A stretch of DNA of 64,000 bases from Niveispirillum sp048066115 (GTDB taxonomy: Bacteria > Pseudomonadota > Alphaproteobacteria > Azospirillales > Azospirillaceae), in NCBI RefSeq assembly GCF_048066115.1, contig NZ_JBLTYX010000010.1, positions 1 through 64,000 on the forward strand, read 5' to 3'. Position numbers and translations under genes: made by a program. The notes under the pieces were generated by a model. The model had not been told where the DNA came from, did not search any database, and saw only the letters and a list, made by a program, of their open reading frames with translations. Shown piece after piece: positions 8,972 to 18,986 of this stretch. Each line of letters begins with the position of its first letter. Position 1 is the first letter of the stretch.

Positions 8972-10837
8972 TCAGCTATGTGTCAGCACCACATCCAGGA
9001 AATATTCCCCGTAGCGCTCCAGCTTGCGCGACCCCACACCCGGCAGCGTGCCCAACTCGTCCAGGTCGGTCGGCCGTTCCCGCACCATCTCCATCAGCGT
9101 CGCGTCATGGAAGATGACATAGGGCGGCACCCCCTGTTCGCGCGCCAGTTCCAGGCGCAGCGCCTTCAGCGCGTGCCACAGCGTATCGTCCGCCGGTGAC
9201 AGGTCGGCCGTCGATGTGCGCGGCTTGGCCGCCCCGCCGCCACCCGACGATGACCGCCCCCGCCCCTTGGCTTCCGCCGCCGGATCGCGGCGCAGGCGCA
9301 CGACCTCCTGCCCCTTCAGGACAGGTGGTGCCGTCTCCGTCAGGATCAGGCCGCCATGGCCCTCCGGATCGGCGCACAGGAAGCCGTTGGCCACCAGTTG
9401 GCGGAACACGCTGTGCCATTCCTGCTTGCCCAGTTCGGTGCCGCAGCCGAAGGTCTTCAGGCTGTTGTGCCCCTTCTCCACCACCTTGTCGGTGGACACG
9501 CCGCGCAGCACATCGACCAGATGGCCCACGCCGAACCGCTGCCCGGTGCGATAGACCGCCGACAGCGCCTTCTGCGCCATCACGGTGCCGTCATAGGTCT
9601 CCACCGGCTGGAAGCAGGTGTCGCACTTGCCGCACGGCTTGGGATATTCCTCCCCGAAATAATTCAGCAAGGTCTGGCGGCGGCAGCGTGCGGTCTCGCA
9701 GAAACCCAGCAACGCTTCCAGCTTCTGCCGCTCCGTGCGCTTGAAGGCCGGCGGGCTGTCGGACCCCTCCACCATCATCCGCATCTGCACGACGTCGGCG
9801 AAGCCGTAAAGCATCAGCGCCTCAGCCGGCAGCCCATCGCGCCCGGCGCGCCCCGTCTCCTGGTAATAGGCTTCCAGCGAACGCGGCGGGTCCATATGCA
9901 CGACGAACCGCACGTTCGGCTTGTCGATACCCATGCCGAAGGCGACGGTGGCCACCATCACCACGCCTTCGCCCTTGATGAACCGGTCCTGATTGTTCTG
10001 CCGCGTCTGCGGGTCCAGCCCGGCATGATAGGGCAGCGCGTCGATCCCCTGGTCGGCCAGATGCTGGGCGATGGCATCGACCTTGCCGCGGGACAGGCAA
10101 TAGACCACGCCCGCATCCTCCGGCCGGCGGCGCAGGAAATCCACCAGCTGGCGGCGCTCCTGGTCCTTCGGCACGATGCGATAGGCGATGTTGGGCCGGT
10201 CGAAACTGGCCAGGAACAGCCGCGCGTCGCTCAACCCCAGGCGGGCGGCGATATCGGTCCGGGTCTGCGCATCCGCCGTCGCCGTCAGCGCCACGCGCGG
10301 CACTTCCGGGAACTTCTCATGCAGGATGGACAGCTGGAGATATTCCGGACGGAAATCATGGCCCCACTGGCTGACGCAATGCGCCTCGTCCAGGGCGAAC
10401 AGCGCGATACGTGAGCGTTCCAGCAGTTCCAGGAAACGCGGCGTCACCAGCCGTTCGGGCGCCACATACAGCAGGTCCAGATCGCCCCGCTCGCACGCCC
10501 GCTCCACCTCCTGCGCCTCCCGCCAGTCCAGCGTGGAGTTCAGATAGGCCGCCCGCACCCCCAGCTGGCGCAGCGCATCCACCTGATCGCGCATCAGGGC
10601 GATCAGCGGTGAGACGACGATGGCCACGCCCGGCCGCACCAGGGCCGGGATCTGATAGCAGAGCGACTTGCCCCCGCCGGTGGGCATCAGCACCAGCGCA
10701 TCCCCGCCGGCCACGACATGTTCGACAATGTCGGCCTGCATGCCCCGGAACGCCGGATAGCCCCAGACCTTGCGCAACACATCCTGCGCCGCTTCCAGCG
10801 GCGACAAGGCAAGGTCATTGGCGAGGGCGTCGGGCAT
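8972..10837 (-). CDS. recQ: ATP-dependent DNA helicase RecQ
   Basis: A 621-residue 3'-5' superfamily 2 helicase for recombination and fork repair. Walker A is at 52-58 (PTGGGKS), the DEAH box at 150-153 and the arginine-finger motif QETGRAGRDG further on. The RecQ zinc-binding cysteines (CETARC and CGKCDTC) follow, then the RQC winged helix. After a Gly/Ser-rich linker (about 515-535) a C-terminal HRDC domain ends the protein. All RecQ domains are present and full length. It is divergent from an apparently non-coding stretch (10838-11199). Confidence 0.95.
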   Translation of the reverse strand: MPDALANDLALSPLEAAQDVLRKVWGYPAFRGMQADIVEHVVAGGDALVLMPTGGGKSLCYQIPALVRPGVAIVVSPLIALMRDQVDALRQLGVRAAYLNSTLDWREAQEVERACERGDLDLLYVAPERLVTPRFLELLERSRIALFALDEAHCVSQWGHDFRPEYLQLSILHEKFPEVPRVALTATADAQTRTDIAARLGLSDARLFLASFDRPNIAYRIVPKDQERRQLVDFLRRRPEDAGVVYCLSRGKVDAIAQHLADQGIDALPYHAGLDPQTRQNNQDRFIKGEGVVMVATVAFGMGIDKPNVRFVVHMDPPRSLEAYYQETGRAGRDGLPAEALMLYGFADVVQMRMMVEGSDSPPAFKRTERQKLEALLGFCETARCRRQTLLNYFGEEYPKPCGKCDTCFQPVETYDGTVMAQKALSAVYRTGQRFGVGHLVDVLRGVSTDKVVEKGHNSLKTFGCGTELGKQEWHSVFRQLVANGFLCADPEGHGGLILTETAPPVLKGQEVVRLRRDPAAEAKGRGRSSSGGGGAAKPRTSTADLSPADDTLWHALKALRLELAREQGVPPYVIFHDATLMEMVRERPTDLDELGTLPGVGSRKLERYGEYFLDVVLTHS

Positions 10838-11199
10838 GGACTGCTATGGCTTGCGGTTACGAATGTGTGGAGCCACCAGATAGAGGATGGCTGCCGACAG
10901 GTTTACGGCAGCATGGGCGGCGGGTCCAGGGCTAAGGTGGCCTCTTGTACGACAGGCCAGGGGCGAGCAAGGGGTGTAATTGCAGACTTCCTAACCGGTT
11001 CCTGCTATTCTTCACCCATCAACGCCATAGCCGTGCCCGGATGAGACGCCCGACCTTTCGGAGCGGGTGTGTGCATCACTCCGAACGAAACCGATTTTGT
11101 GTTGCATGATGTTTCACATGGTCGGAGTAGTTGGGTTGGCAACTCCGAATGCTTGACAGGAAAAGCCCCGCGTAAACGTCTAGGCTGTAAGGGCTTCCC
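10838..11199. other. Intergenic stretch with alternating inverted octamers
   Basis: No convincing gene on either strand. Four copies of one short motif alternate in orientation: TTCGGAG at 11057-11063, ACTCCGAA at 11078-11085, TCGGAGT at 11122-11128 and ACTCCGAA at 11142-11149. Each forward copy can pair with either reverse copy, so alternative hairpins are possible. A TTGACA at 11153 has no well-spaced -10. Confidence 0.4.
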
Positions 11200-12003
11200 C
11201 TACCCCAACCACGCCCCCATCGCCCGTCGCAGTAAAGGCAGCGGGATCGTGTGCCCGCCCTCGAACGGTTCATAGGTGACTGTGAACCCGCGCCGGCGCA
11301 AGGCAGGTACCGTCACCTCCGCCGTCGCCTTCTCCGGCAGCACCCGGTCGCCCGTGCCATGGATGATGTGGATTTCCGCCCCCGGTCCACGCGTGATCTT
11401 GGGAATGGTGCTGGGTGCCACCAGGAACAGGCGGGCGAACAGGTCGGGATTGCGGATGCCCAGATCCAGCCCGAAGGTGGCCCCGTCGGAAAAGCCCATC
11501 AGGGCGATGCGCGCCGCATCGATGGGCAGCAGGGTGAAAACCTCCGCCAGCGCCCGGTTGATGCGCCCCAGGTCGGGTCCCATGCCCGGCCTCACCCGGC
11601 TGCCGCCCTGCTGGCGGATCGGGTCCAGCCAGTCCCAGGTGCGCCCGGCGGAATCGGGGGCAAGCAGGACCAAGCCCAATTCATCGGCCAGCGGCAGCAG
11701 CCCCTGCGCCAGCGGTCCGCCACCCTGCCCCGCCCCATGCAGGGCCAGCAGCAGCGGTGCGGGCCGCCCGACCGGCATTGTCGATGGAATGTAAAGCACG
11801 CCCAGATCGCCCAACCGCCGCAGGCCATGGGCGGGCGGATCGGCGGGCGGCACCCCCGACGGCCGGGCCGTCAGTTCACCTTGCAAGGCATGGGCGGGCG
11901 ATGCGACCCCGGCGAGGGCCGGGACCGTCAGCAGGCAAAGCAACCGGCGGCGCGACAGGCCACCGATCGGATCAATGGTGCCCGTGGCCGCCATGATGGC
12001 CAT
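11200..12003 (-). CDS. Secreted alpha/beta hydrolase (phospholipase/carboxylesterase type)
   Basis: A 267-residue serine hydrolase. An N-terminal SRRR motif followed by a hydrophobic stretch (about 17-39) looks like a twin-arginine signal. The fold then shows the oxyanion segment LLALHGAG (about 86-93), the nucleophile elbow GFSDG at 170-174 (Ser172), an Asp in GTGDRVLP and a His in EGGHTIPL, which makes a complete catalytic triad. The layout resembles dienelactone-hydrolase and PHB-depolymerase-like esterases; the substrate cannot be told from sequence. Its start overlaps the end of the upstream 43-residue gene by 32 nt in another frame, so the two are probably co-translated. Confidence 0.7.
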   Translation of the reverse strand: MAIMAATGTIDPIGGLSRRRLLCLLTVPALAGVASPAHALQGELTARPSGVPPADPPAHGLRRLGDLGVLYIPSTMPVGRPAPLLLALHGAGQGGGPLAQGLLPLADELGLVLLAPDSAGRTWDWLDPIRQQGGSRVRPGMGPDLGRINRALAEVFTLLPIDAARIALMGFSDGATFGLDLGIRNPDLFARLFLVAPSTIPKITRGPGAEIHIIHGTGDRVLPEKATAEVTVPALRRRGFTVTYEPFEGGHTIPLPLLRRAMGAWLG

Positions 12004-12103
12004 GGCCGTGACCCCCGTCGCCTCCCGGCGCCTTGATGGCGGCGATGCACAGGGCGGCCAGGACGCTGGCGATGACGAACAGGCCGATACCCGCGAAGCT
12101 CAT
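11972..12103 (-). CDS. Small His-rich membrane protein (43 residues)
   Basis: A 43-residue protein with one N-terminal hydrophobic helix (about 3-26) and a C-terminal tail of Gly and His (GHGHGHHGGHGHH). The frame is open further upstream, but ATG at 12103 is supported by GGAGG 7 nt before it. A His-rich tail on a single helix suggests metal binding at the membrane surface, but I know no characterised homologue. It overlaps the following hydrolase gene, so it is likely its operon partner. Confidence 0.6.
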   Translation of the reverse strand: MSFAGIGLFVIASVLAALCIAAIKAPGGDGGHGHGHHGGHGHH

Positions 12104-12164
12104 GATAATTCCTCCGAACCGAATTCCGCCGCACCCTAACGGCGCACCGATGCCGATGCAACCG

Positions 12165-12887
12165 TCACACCGCCGCACTCAACCAGTCCCTTATCAGCGC
12201 CGTCACCGCCTTGGGCTGTTCCAGCGGCGACAGGTGGCCGCAGCGCGGCAGGATATGCAGATGCGCGCCGGTGACCGCCTGCATGATCTCCCGCGACCGG
12301 TCGGGCGGGGTCTGGGCATCGTCGGCACCGACGATGATCAGGGTGGGCACCTTGATGCCGGGCAGGTCCGGCCGGCTGTCGGGGCGGGACAGGATGGCGG
12401 CCTGCTGCCGGCAGAAGGCGTCGCGGCCCACGCGCGCCGTCATGGCCAGCACCACGCCACCGATCTCCGGCACCTCCACATGGTCGGGATGCACCTGGGT
12501 GGCCAGCAGGCGCGGTGACATGCCCCGGAACTTGCCGATGCGCGCCAGCTTCAGCATCGCCTCGCGCCGCCGCCGCTGCTCATCCGTGTCGGGCCGGGCC
12601 GAGGTATCGCACAGGCACAGCCGCGTCACCCGTTGCGGCGCCTGGCGCAGAATCTCGAACGCCACATAGCCGCCCATCGACAGGCCAGCCAAGGCGAAGC
12701 GGTCGGGCGCATTGTCCAGCACCGATGCCGCCAGGGCGCCGATCGTGTCATGTCCGGTCAGGTCGGGCACCTTCATATCGGCGATATCGGACAGGTTTTC
12801 GATCTGATGGGCCCACAACGCCCGGTCGCACAACAGGCCCGGCAACAGGAGGAGGGGCTGCCCTGCGTGCGGCGTGGGGTGCGTCAT
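12165..12887 (-). CDS. Alpha/beta hydrolase (enol-lactonase/esterase type)
   Basis: A 240-residue cytosolic alpha/beta hydrolase. It shows the oxyanion region LLLLPGLLCD (about 12-21), the nucleophile elbow GLSMGG at 68-73 (Ser70), an Asp in VGADDAQTPP and a His in RCGHLSPLEQ. The overall pattern matches 3-oxoadipate enol-lactonase-like and other small-molecule esterases of about 240-260 residues. No aromatic-degradation genes are nearby to support a specific lactonase role. It lies 61 bp upstream of the His-rich small gene on the same strand and is divergent from the RNA helicase. Confidence 0.7.
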   Translation of the reverse strand: MTHPTPHAGQPLLLLPGLLCDRALWAHQIENLSDIADMKVPDLTGHDTIGALAASVLDNAPDRFALAGLSMGGYVAFEILRQAPQRVTRLCLCDTSARPDTDEQRRRREAMLKLARIGKFRGMSPRLLATQVHPDHVEVPEIGGVVLAMTARVGRDAFCRQQAAILSRPDSRPDLPGIKVPTLIIVGADDAQTPPDRSREIMQAVTGAHLHILPRCGHLSPLEQPKAVTALIRDWLSAAV

Positions 12888-13061
12888 CGCCCGAAATCCT
12901 TGCTCTCAAAGGCCGAAATTGATATCGAAGGCGCGACCGTAATGCATCGCGCCCCGGATCGCCAATGCGAAGGGATGCGGAATTGCCATCGGTCGATCGA
13001 TTTTCGCCGCCGACGTCACGGTGTTTATGTTCGACGTCGCCTCCAGAATGATGAAGGCCTA

Positions 13062-14726
<1,665 letters not shown>

Positions 14727-14731
14727 GGCGC

Positions 14732-14974
14732 ATGCAGACGATCTTCGTCCAGGTGAAATGCGAGTTGGGCCGCGCCTATGACGTGGCCGACCTCGCCGTG
14801 CAGACGGTGCCGGAAGTGTCGGAAGTGCATTCCGTCTCCGGCCAGTACGACCTGATGATGAAATGCTTCCTGGAGGATGGCGAGGATATCGGCCATTTCG
14901 TCACGGGGCAGCTCCAGACTCTGGACGGGGTGAAGGACACCTTCACCATCATCACCTTCAAGGCGTTCAGCTGA
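14732..14974 (+). CDS. Stand-alone Lrp/AsnC ligand-binding (RAM) domain protein
   Basis: An 80-residue protein made of just the RAM/AsnC ligand-binding fold (beta-alpha-beta-beta-alpha-beta). It ends with the typical DTFTIITFKAFS strand. It lacks the HTH of Lrp/AsnC regulators. Such proteins form oligomers that bind amino acids and may modulate Lrp family members. It begins 5 bp after the helicase stop and so is probably in the same transcript. The 3' end overlaps the convergent pseG by 8 bp. Confidence 0.8.
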   Translation: MQTIFVQVKCELGRAYDVADLAVQTVPEVSEVHSVSGQYDLMMKCFLEDGEDIGHFVTGQLQTLDGVKDTFTIITFKAFS

Positions 14975-16010
14975 GGCGTTTCAACAACGCCTTGGCCACC
15001 CGTTCCGCCCCCTGTCCGTCGATGCCGCCGGCCGCGATGCGTCGCGCCAGTTCGCTCCGCGCCGACAGATTGGCCCATAATGCCAATGCCTTGGCCACGA
15101 TGGCATCGGCAGCCGCCACCCGGTCGCCCCGCGCCTCGATGACGGCGGCCCATCCCCTGGCCCTGGCATCATCCGCCGCCGGCACCTGATTGTCGGCCAC
15201 CACGGCCAGCAGGCTGGGCACGCCCAGGGCTGCCAGTTCCGCCACGGTACCACCACCCGCCGTTACGGCCAGCCCGGCCGCCGCCATCAGCGCCCCCATT
15301 TCCCGGCTGTCGACATGCAGCCGGACCCTGTCGGCAAACCGCCCGCAGGCGGCGGTAATGCACTCCAGCGCCGGGTTGCTGCCGCCGGCCACCACATCCA
15401 GCCGCACACCCACCGACAGCAGCGGCGCCAGCCGCTTGACCACCGGCACGGTCAGCCCCGCCGGATCCGACCCGCCGAAAGTCAGCAGGATGCTGACCCG
15501 CTCCGCCAACGCCAAACACGGCCCCGCCGCCGCCAGCCTGATCTCCCGCCGCAGCAGCAGGTACGGTTCCCCGGCCAGCAACTCCGCCCCCGGCGCGATG
15601 GTGCCATAGGGCAGCCCCGCCGCCCCCGGTGCCGGGTTCCACACCAGATCGGCGGAGAGCGCCCGGTCGGCCAGATCATCCAGCGCCAGCACTACCCGGA
15701 ATCCCGGCCGCACGGCCGCCCGCCAGTCCGCGTCCAGCCAATAGCTGTCCACCACCAGCCCCGACGCCCCCAGCCGTCGGGCCAAATCCAGCAATTCCGC
15801 CGGATCGTCACCCGCCAATGAATGATGCGCGAAGCCCTCATCCGCCAGCCGCCCCGCCAGCGACGGCGTGATCTCCGCCGTGGCGAAGGCCACCTCCGCC
15901 CCCTGGTCGCGCAATGCCTCGGCCAGGGCCAGGCAGCGCATGATGTGCCCCGTACCCTTGGCCGGGCTGGCATCGGCACGGATCAGGACCAGCGCCGCGT
16001 TGCGCGACAT
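14967..16010 (-). CDS. pseG: UDP-2,4-diacetamido-2,4,6-trideoxy-beta-L-altropyranose hydrolase
   Basis: A 347-residue PseG-family protein related to GT-B glycosyltransferases. It releases UDP from the sugar nucleotide in pseudaminic acid synthesis, the glycan of many flagellins. The N-terminal motif GTGHIMRCLALA (about residues 19-30) and the late AVTAGGGTVAEL segment are typical. ATG at 16010 is used, with GGAG 8-9 nt upstream; a TTG one codon earlier is also open. The other pse genes (pseB, C, H, I, F) are not in the window, so this gene is separated from its pathway or the cluster is scattered. Confidence 0.75.
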   Translation of the reverse strand: MSRNAALVLIRADASPAKGTGHIMRCLALAEALRDQGAEVAFATAEITPSLAGRLADEGFAHHSLAGDDPAELLDLARRLGASGLVVDSYWLDADWRAAVRPGFRVVLALDDLADRALSADLVWNPAPGAAGLPYGTIAPGAELLAGEPYLLLRREIRLAAAGPCLALAERVSILLTFGGSDPAGLTVPVVKRLAPLLSVGVRLDVVAGGSNPALECITAACGRFADRVRLHVDSREMGALMAAAGLAVTAGGGTVAELAALGVPSLLAVVADNQVPAADDARARGWAAVIEARGDRVAAADAIVAKALALWANLSARSELARRIAAGGIDGQGAERVAKALLKRLS

Positions 16011-16148
16011 CAAGGCGGCTCCTGTCAGAGGGTTGTAAAGTCTGGCAGAAAAATGCCTATCACCCGCCTCCGCCTCCGTCCAGCTTGGATCGGAGGGGCG
16101 CTTTATGCTCTAGTGGGGGCACGACATGAAGGTCAGGACAGTGCAGCC

Positions 16149-17231
16149 ATGAAGGCCATCATCGAAGGGGTACGGATCGCCGGTGTGCGGGCCGTGGTGC
16201 CGCGCCAGCGCCATTCCTTTGTCGAGGAACCGGGCATCTTCGCACCGGACGAGGCGCGCAAGCTGCATGCCGGGATCGGTGTCTATGAACGCCGCGTCCT
16301 GCCGCGTCCCTATTGCGCGTCCGACATGTGCCGGGCGGCGGCGGAAGGGCTGTTGCAGCAACTGGGCTGGGACCCCGCATCGGTCAACGTGCTGATCTTC
16401 GTCAGCCAGGATGTGGATTATGTCTTGCCCGCCACGGCAACCGTGCTGCAACACCATCTGGGTCTGCCGACATCCGCCGCCTGCTTCGATGTCACCCTGG
16501 GCTGCTCCGGCTTCGTCTATGGCACCTGGATGGCGGCACGTCTGCTGGGCGGGTCCAGCGCCAAGCGTGCGCTGGTCCTGTGCGGCGACAATTCCACCCG
16601 CTGGCTGCACCCGGAGGACAAGGCCACCCTGCCGCTGTTCGGCGATGCCGGGTCGGCCACGGCGCTGGAGATCGATCCCAATGCCTCGCCCATGCATGTC
16701 AGCCTGGGTACCGATGGCGGCGGGGCCAAGCATATCTTCGTGAAGGCCGGCGGCAAGCGCGACTGCCTGATCCCCACCGACCCGCCCCGGTCGGAAGCGG
16801 AGATGGCTCGGCTCTACCGCGATGCCCGCCTGCAATTGAACGGGGCGGAGGTCTTCACCTTCACGCTGCGCGCCGTGCCCAGCCTGCTGAAGGAGGCGAT
16901 GGCCGATGGCGGCGTGACCGTCGACAGCCTGGATTTCGTCGTGCCGCACCAGGCCAACAAGATGATGCTGGACCATATCCGCAAGAAGATCGGCTGCGAC
17001 CCGGCCAAATACATCATCGACATGGAAAAGTACGGCAATACCAGCAGCGCGTCGGTGCCGCTGGCCATCTGTTCCCGCCTGGGTGCGGAGCTGGAGGGCG
17101 GCACCAAGAAGCTGCTGATGGCCGGGTTCGGGGTCGGCTGGTCCTGGGGCACCATCCTGGCCGATATCGGCCCCATCCCGGCGCCGCAAGTCGTGGACCT
17201 GCCGGAGGACTATCCCTGCATGGCGGTGTGA
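16149..17231 (+). CDS. 3-oxoacyl-ACP synthase III family protein (FabH-like)
   Basis: A 360-residue thiolase-fold condensing enzyme. The catalytic Cys is C119 in TLGCSGF, His is in VPHQANKMM and Asn in YGNTSSASVP, so the triad is complete. The protein is longer than housekeeping FabH (about 320) and has a divergent N-terminus, typical of KAS-III paralogues in surface-glycan, O-antigen or secondary-metabolite clusters. ATG at 16149 is preferred to the earlier open frame because it begins at the first beta strand. It is divergent from pseG, which hints at a role in acylated surface sugar or flagellin glycan formation; that link is inference. Confidence 0.75.
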   Translation: MKAIIEGVRIAGVRAVVPRQRHSFVEEPGIFAPDEARKLHAGIGVYERRVLPRPYCASDMCRAAAEGLLQQLGWDPASVNVLIFVSQDVDYVLPATATVLQHHLGLPTSAACFDVTLGCSGFVYGTWMAARLLGGSSAKRALVLCGDNSTRWLHPEDKATLPLFGDAGSATALEIDPNASPMHVSLGTDGGGAKHIFVKAGGKRDCLIPTDPPRSEAEMARLYRDARLQLNGAEVFTFTLRAVPSLLKEAMADGGVTVDSLDFVVPHQANKMMLDHIRKKIGCDPAKYIIDMEKYGNTSSASVPLAICSRLGAELEGGTKKLLMAGFGVGWSWGTILADIGPIPAPQVVDLPEDYPCMAV

Positions 17232-17237
17232 CCTAGA

Positions 17238-17280
17238 GTGTGATCGGTTTAAATGGAATCATTTAAACCGTGAATCACAC
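17238..17280. repeat. AT-rich palindrome downstream of the FabH-like gene
   Basis: The arms GTGTGATCGGTTTAAATG and CATTTAAACCGTGAATCACAC form a near-perfect inverted repeat with a core TTTAAAT, unlike the GC-rich surroundings. Elements of this look are common dispersed repeats in alphaproteobacteria. Only one copy is visible here. Confidence 0.6.
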
Positions 17281-17296
17281 GACAAACCAAAAGCTT

Positions 17297-17336
17297 AGAG
17301 CCCGTCAGGCACTTCTATGAGCGCCTGACGGGCTCT
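17297..17336. terminator. Strong hairpin, probable bidirectional terminator
   Basis: A perfect 14-bp stem, AGAGCCCGTCAGGC with GCCTGACGGGCTCT, encloses a 12-nt loop. There is no long U-tract, so termination is likely but not certain. It lies between the FabH-like gene and the PepSY gene. Confidence 0.5.
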
Positions 17337-17420
17337 AATATCTGGTCCGGGCCAACATCTGTCGCTGACGGGCCGGAGCGAACTATCGCTTGCGGCATCG
17401 ATAGTCGAGATCTATAAAAC

Positions 17421-17435
17421 TGCGAATTAATCGCA
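17421..17435. promoter_or_regulatory. Candidate iron-type operator upstream of PepSY gene
   Basis: TGCGA-ATTAA-TCGCA is a perfect 5-bp inverted repeat 22 bp before the start codon. It resembles Fur-type boxes described in alphaproteobacteria. Iron control would suit a PepSY membrane protein, but the site is short and unverified. Confidence 0.3.
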
Positions 17436-17456
17436 ATAACACTTGGCAGCAGTCCC

Positions 17457-18593
17457 ATGACGCCCCGGACGATCCGCGTCTGGTTCCTGGTCCATAAATG
17501 GTCCAGCCTGATCTGTACGGCCTTCCTGCTGATGCTCTGCATCACCGGTCTGCCGCTGATCTTCCATGAGGAGATCGATCACCTGACCGATGGTCAGAAG
17601 GCCCTGGTCGCAACCGACGCGCCCAACAAATCGCTGGATGAACTGATGGCCATCGCCCTGGCATCGCGGCCGGGCGAGGTCGGGCTGTTCTTCAGCTTCG
17701 ATGAGGATCGCCCCGTCGCCAACATCACCACCGGCCCGCGTCCCGACGTGCCCGGCGAACTGATGACCACCCAGTCCTTCGACATGCGCACCGGTGAGGT
17801 GGTGGGTGTTTTCACCGATGAAGGCGTCATGCATTTCATCCTGCAGCTGCATATCGACATGTTCCTGGGCCTGCCAGGCATGCTGTTCCTGGGGCTGATG
17901 GGCTTGCTGGCCTTCGTGGCCACCGTGTCGGGCGTCGTGCTCTACGCCCCCTTCATGCGCAAGCTGGCCTTCGGCACCCTGCGCACGACGCGCAGCACCC
18001 GGGTCAAATGGCTGGACTATCACAATCTTCTGGGCATCGTGACCCTGGCCTGGGTCAGCGTCGTCGGCCTGACCGGCGTCATCAACACCCTGGCCACGCC
18101 GATCGTGCAGCTGTGGCAGGCCAATGATCTGGCGGAGATGACAGCCGCCTATAATGGCCAGGATGCCGTGGCGCCCGACAAGCTGGGCTCCATCCATGCG
18201 GCGGTGGAGGCGGCCCGCCAAGCGGCCCCCGGCAACCGGGTGCAGTTCGTGGGCTTCCCCGGCGGTGCCTTCAGCAGCAAGCACCATTATGCGGTGTTCC
18301 TGCAGGGCGACACGCCCCTGACGGAAAAGCTGCTGACCCCCGCCCTGGTCGATGCCCAGACGGGTGAGCTGACGGCGATGCGCCCCCTGCCCTGGTATGT
18401 GCAGGCGCTGCTGATGTCGCAGCCGCTACATTTCGGTGATTATGGTGGGCTGCCCATGAAAATCCTGTGGGCTATCCTGGACATCATCACCATCATCATC
18501 CTGGGTTCCGGCCTGTATCTGTGGCTGGGCCGGCGCAGCAATGCGCGTGAACCGGGAATGGTGGCAGCGCCCATGGCCGAGGCCGCGGAATGA
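17457..18593 (+). CDS. PepSY-associated transmembrane protein (PiuB-like)
   Basis: A 378-residue inner-membrane protein with four main hydrophobic segments (about 18-40, 135-165, 195-222, 340-362). Conserved His residues occur near segment ends (HKW at 13-15, LHIDMFLG, YHNLLG, QPLHFGDYGG). This is the PepSY_TM family, often next to siderophore receptors or ferric reductases, and thought to act in iron or heme handling. The last four bases overlap the ATG of the next small gene. A palindrome at 17421-17435 may be its operator. Exact biochemical role is not known for the family. Confidence 0.8.
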   Translation: MTPRTIRVWFLVHKWSSLICTAFLLMLCITGLPLIFHEEIDHLTDGQKALVATDAPNKSLDELMAIALASRPGEVGLFFSFDEDRPVANITTGPRPDVPGELMTTQSFDMRTGEVVGVFTDEGVMHFILQLHIDMFLGLPGMLFLGLMGLLAFVATVSGVVLYAPFMRKLAFGTLRTTRSTRVKWLDYHNLLGIVTLAWVSVVGLTGVINTLATPIVQLWQANDLAEMTAAYNGQDAVAPDKLGSIHAAVEAARQAAPGNRVQFVGFPGGAFSSKHHYAVFLQGDTPLTEKLLTPALVDAQTGELTAMRPLPWYVQALLMSQPLHFGDYGGLPMKILWAILDIITIIILGSGLYLWLGRRSNAREPGMVAAPMAEAAE

Positions 18594-18790
18594 ACCGGCG
18601 CGATACGACAAGCCGCAGCCGGCAGTCCCTGTGGGCCGTGTTCGCAGCCCCCATCATCATCGCCATCCTCAGCACCGTGGGCCTGGTCGTGGCCCTGGCG
18701 GGGGATGGCTGGCACGACATCCTGTCCTGGCTGACCCTGGGCGTGCCGGTGGCCGCCATCGTCTGGGCCATGAAGGCACGGCGGTCGTAA
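18590..18790 (+). CDS. Small two-helix membrane protein
   Basis: A 66-residue protein with two predicted membrane helices (about 16-36 and 42-60) and a basic N-terminus. The start overlaps the PepSY gene by 4 nt, so the two are translationally coupled and probably act together. Short hydrophobic partners of this kind are common next to PepSY_TM genes; no function is established. Confidence 0.75.
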   Translation: MNRRDTTSRSRQSLWAVFAAPIIIAILSTVGLVVALAGDGWHDILSWLTLGVPVAAIVWAMKARRS

Positions 18791-18835
18791 CGACAGGTGA
18801 TGACTTCCTATGGGCTGTGGGGGCTTAGCAAGCTC

Positions 18836-18954
18836 CACCGTCACCCCGGCGAAAGCCGGGGCCCAGCGTAAGGCGCGGTTAGCGCCGATATGACTCATAT
18901 CGCGGCAGACGCCGCTCTGCACCTGGGCCCCGGCTTTCGCCGGGGTGACGGTTG
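18836..18954. repeat. Family B palindrome, copy B2
   Basis: The same outer arms as B1 (ACCGTCACCCCGGCGAAAGC and its complement) occur with a longer centre of about 60 bp, itself partly self-complementary (GCGGTTAGCGCCGATATG.CATATCGCGGC). It lies between the convergent small membrane gene and the M28 peptidase. Confidence 0.85.
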
Positions 18955-18986
18955 GAGGAGCCGAAACGCGTTAGCTCCCCTGCTTT

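Noticed and set aside
11153..11186. Promoter starting with TTGACA
   Set aside because: The possible -10 boxes are 14 or 22 bp away and no plus-strand gene follows.
17238..17280. Phage or integron attachment site
   Set aside because: The palindrome has no adjacent integrase or direct repeat; it looks like a common dispersed alphaproteobacterial repeat.
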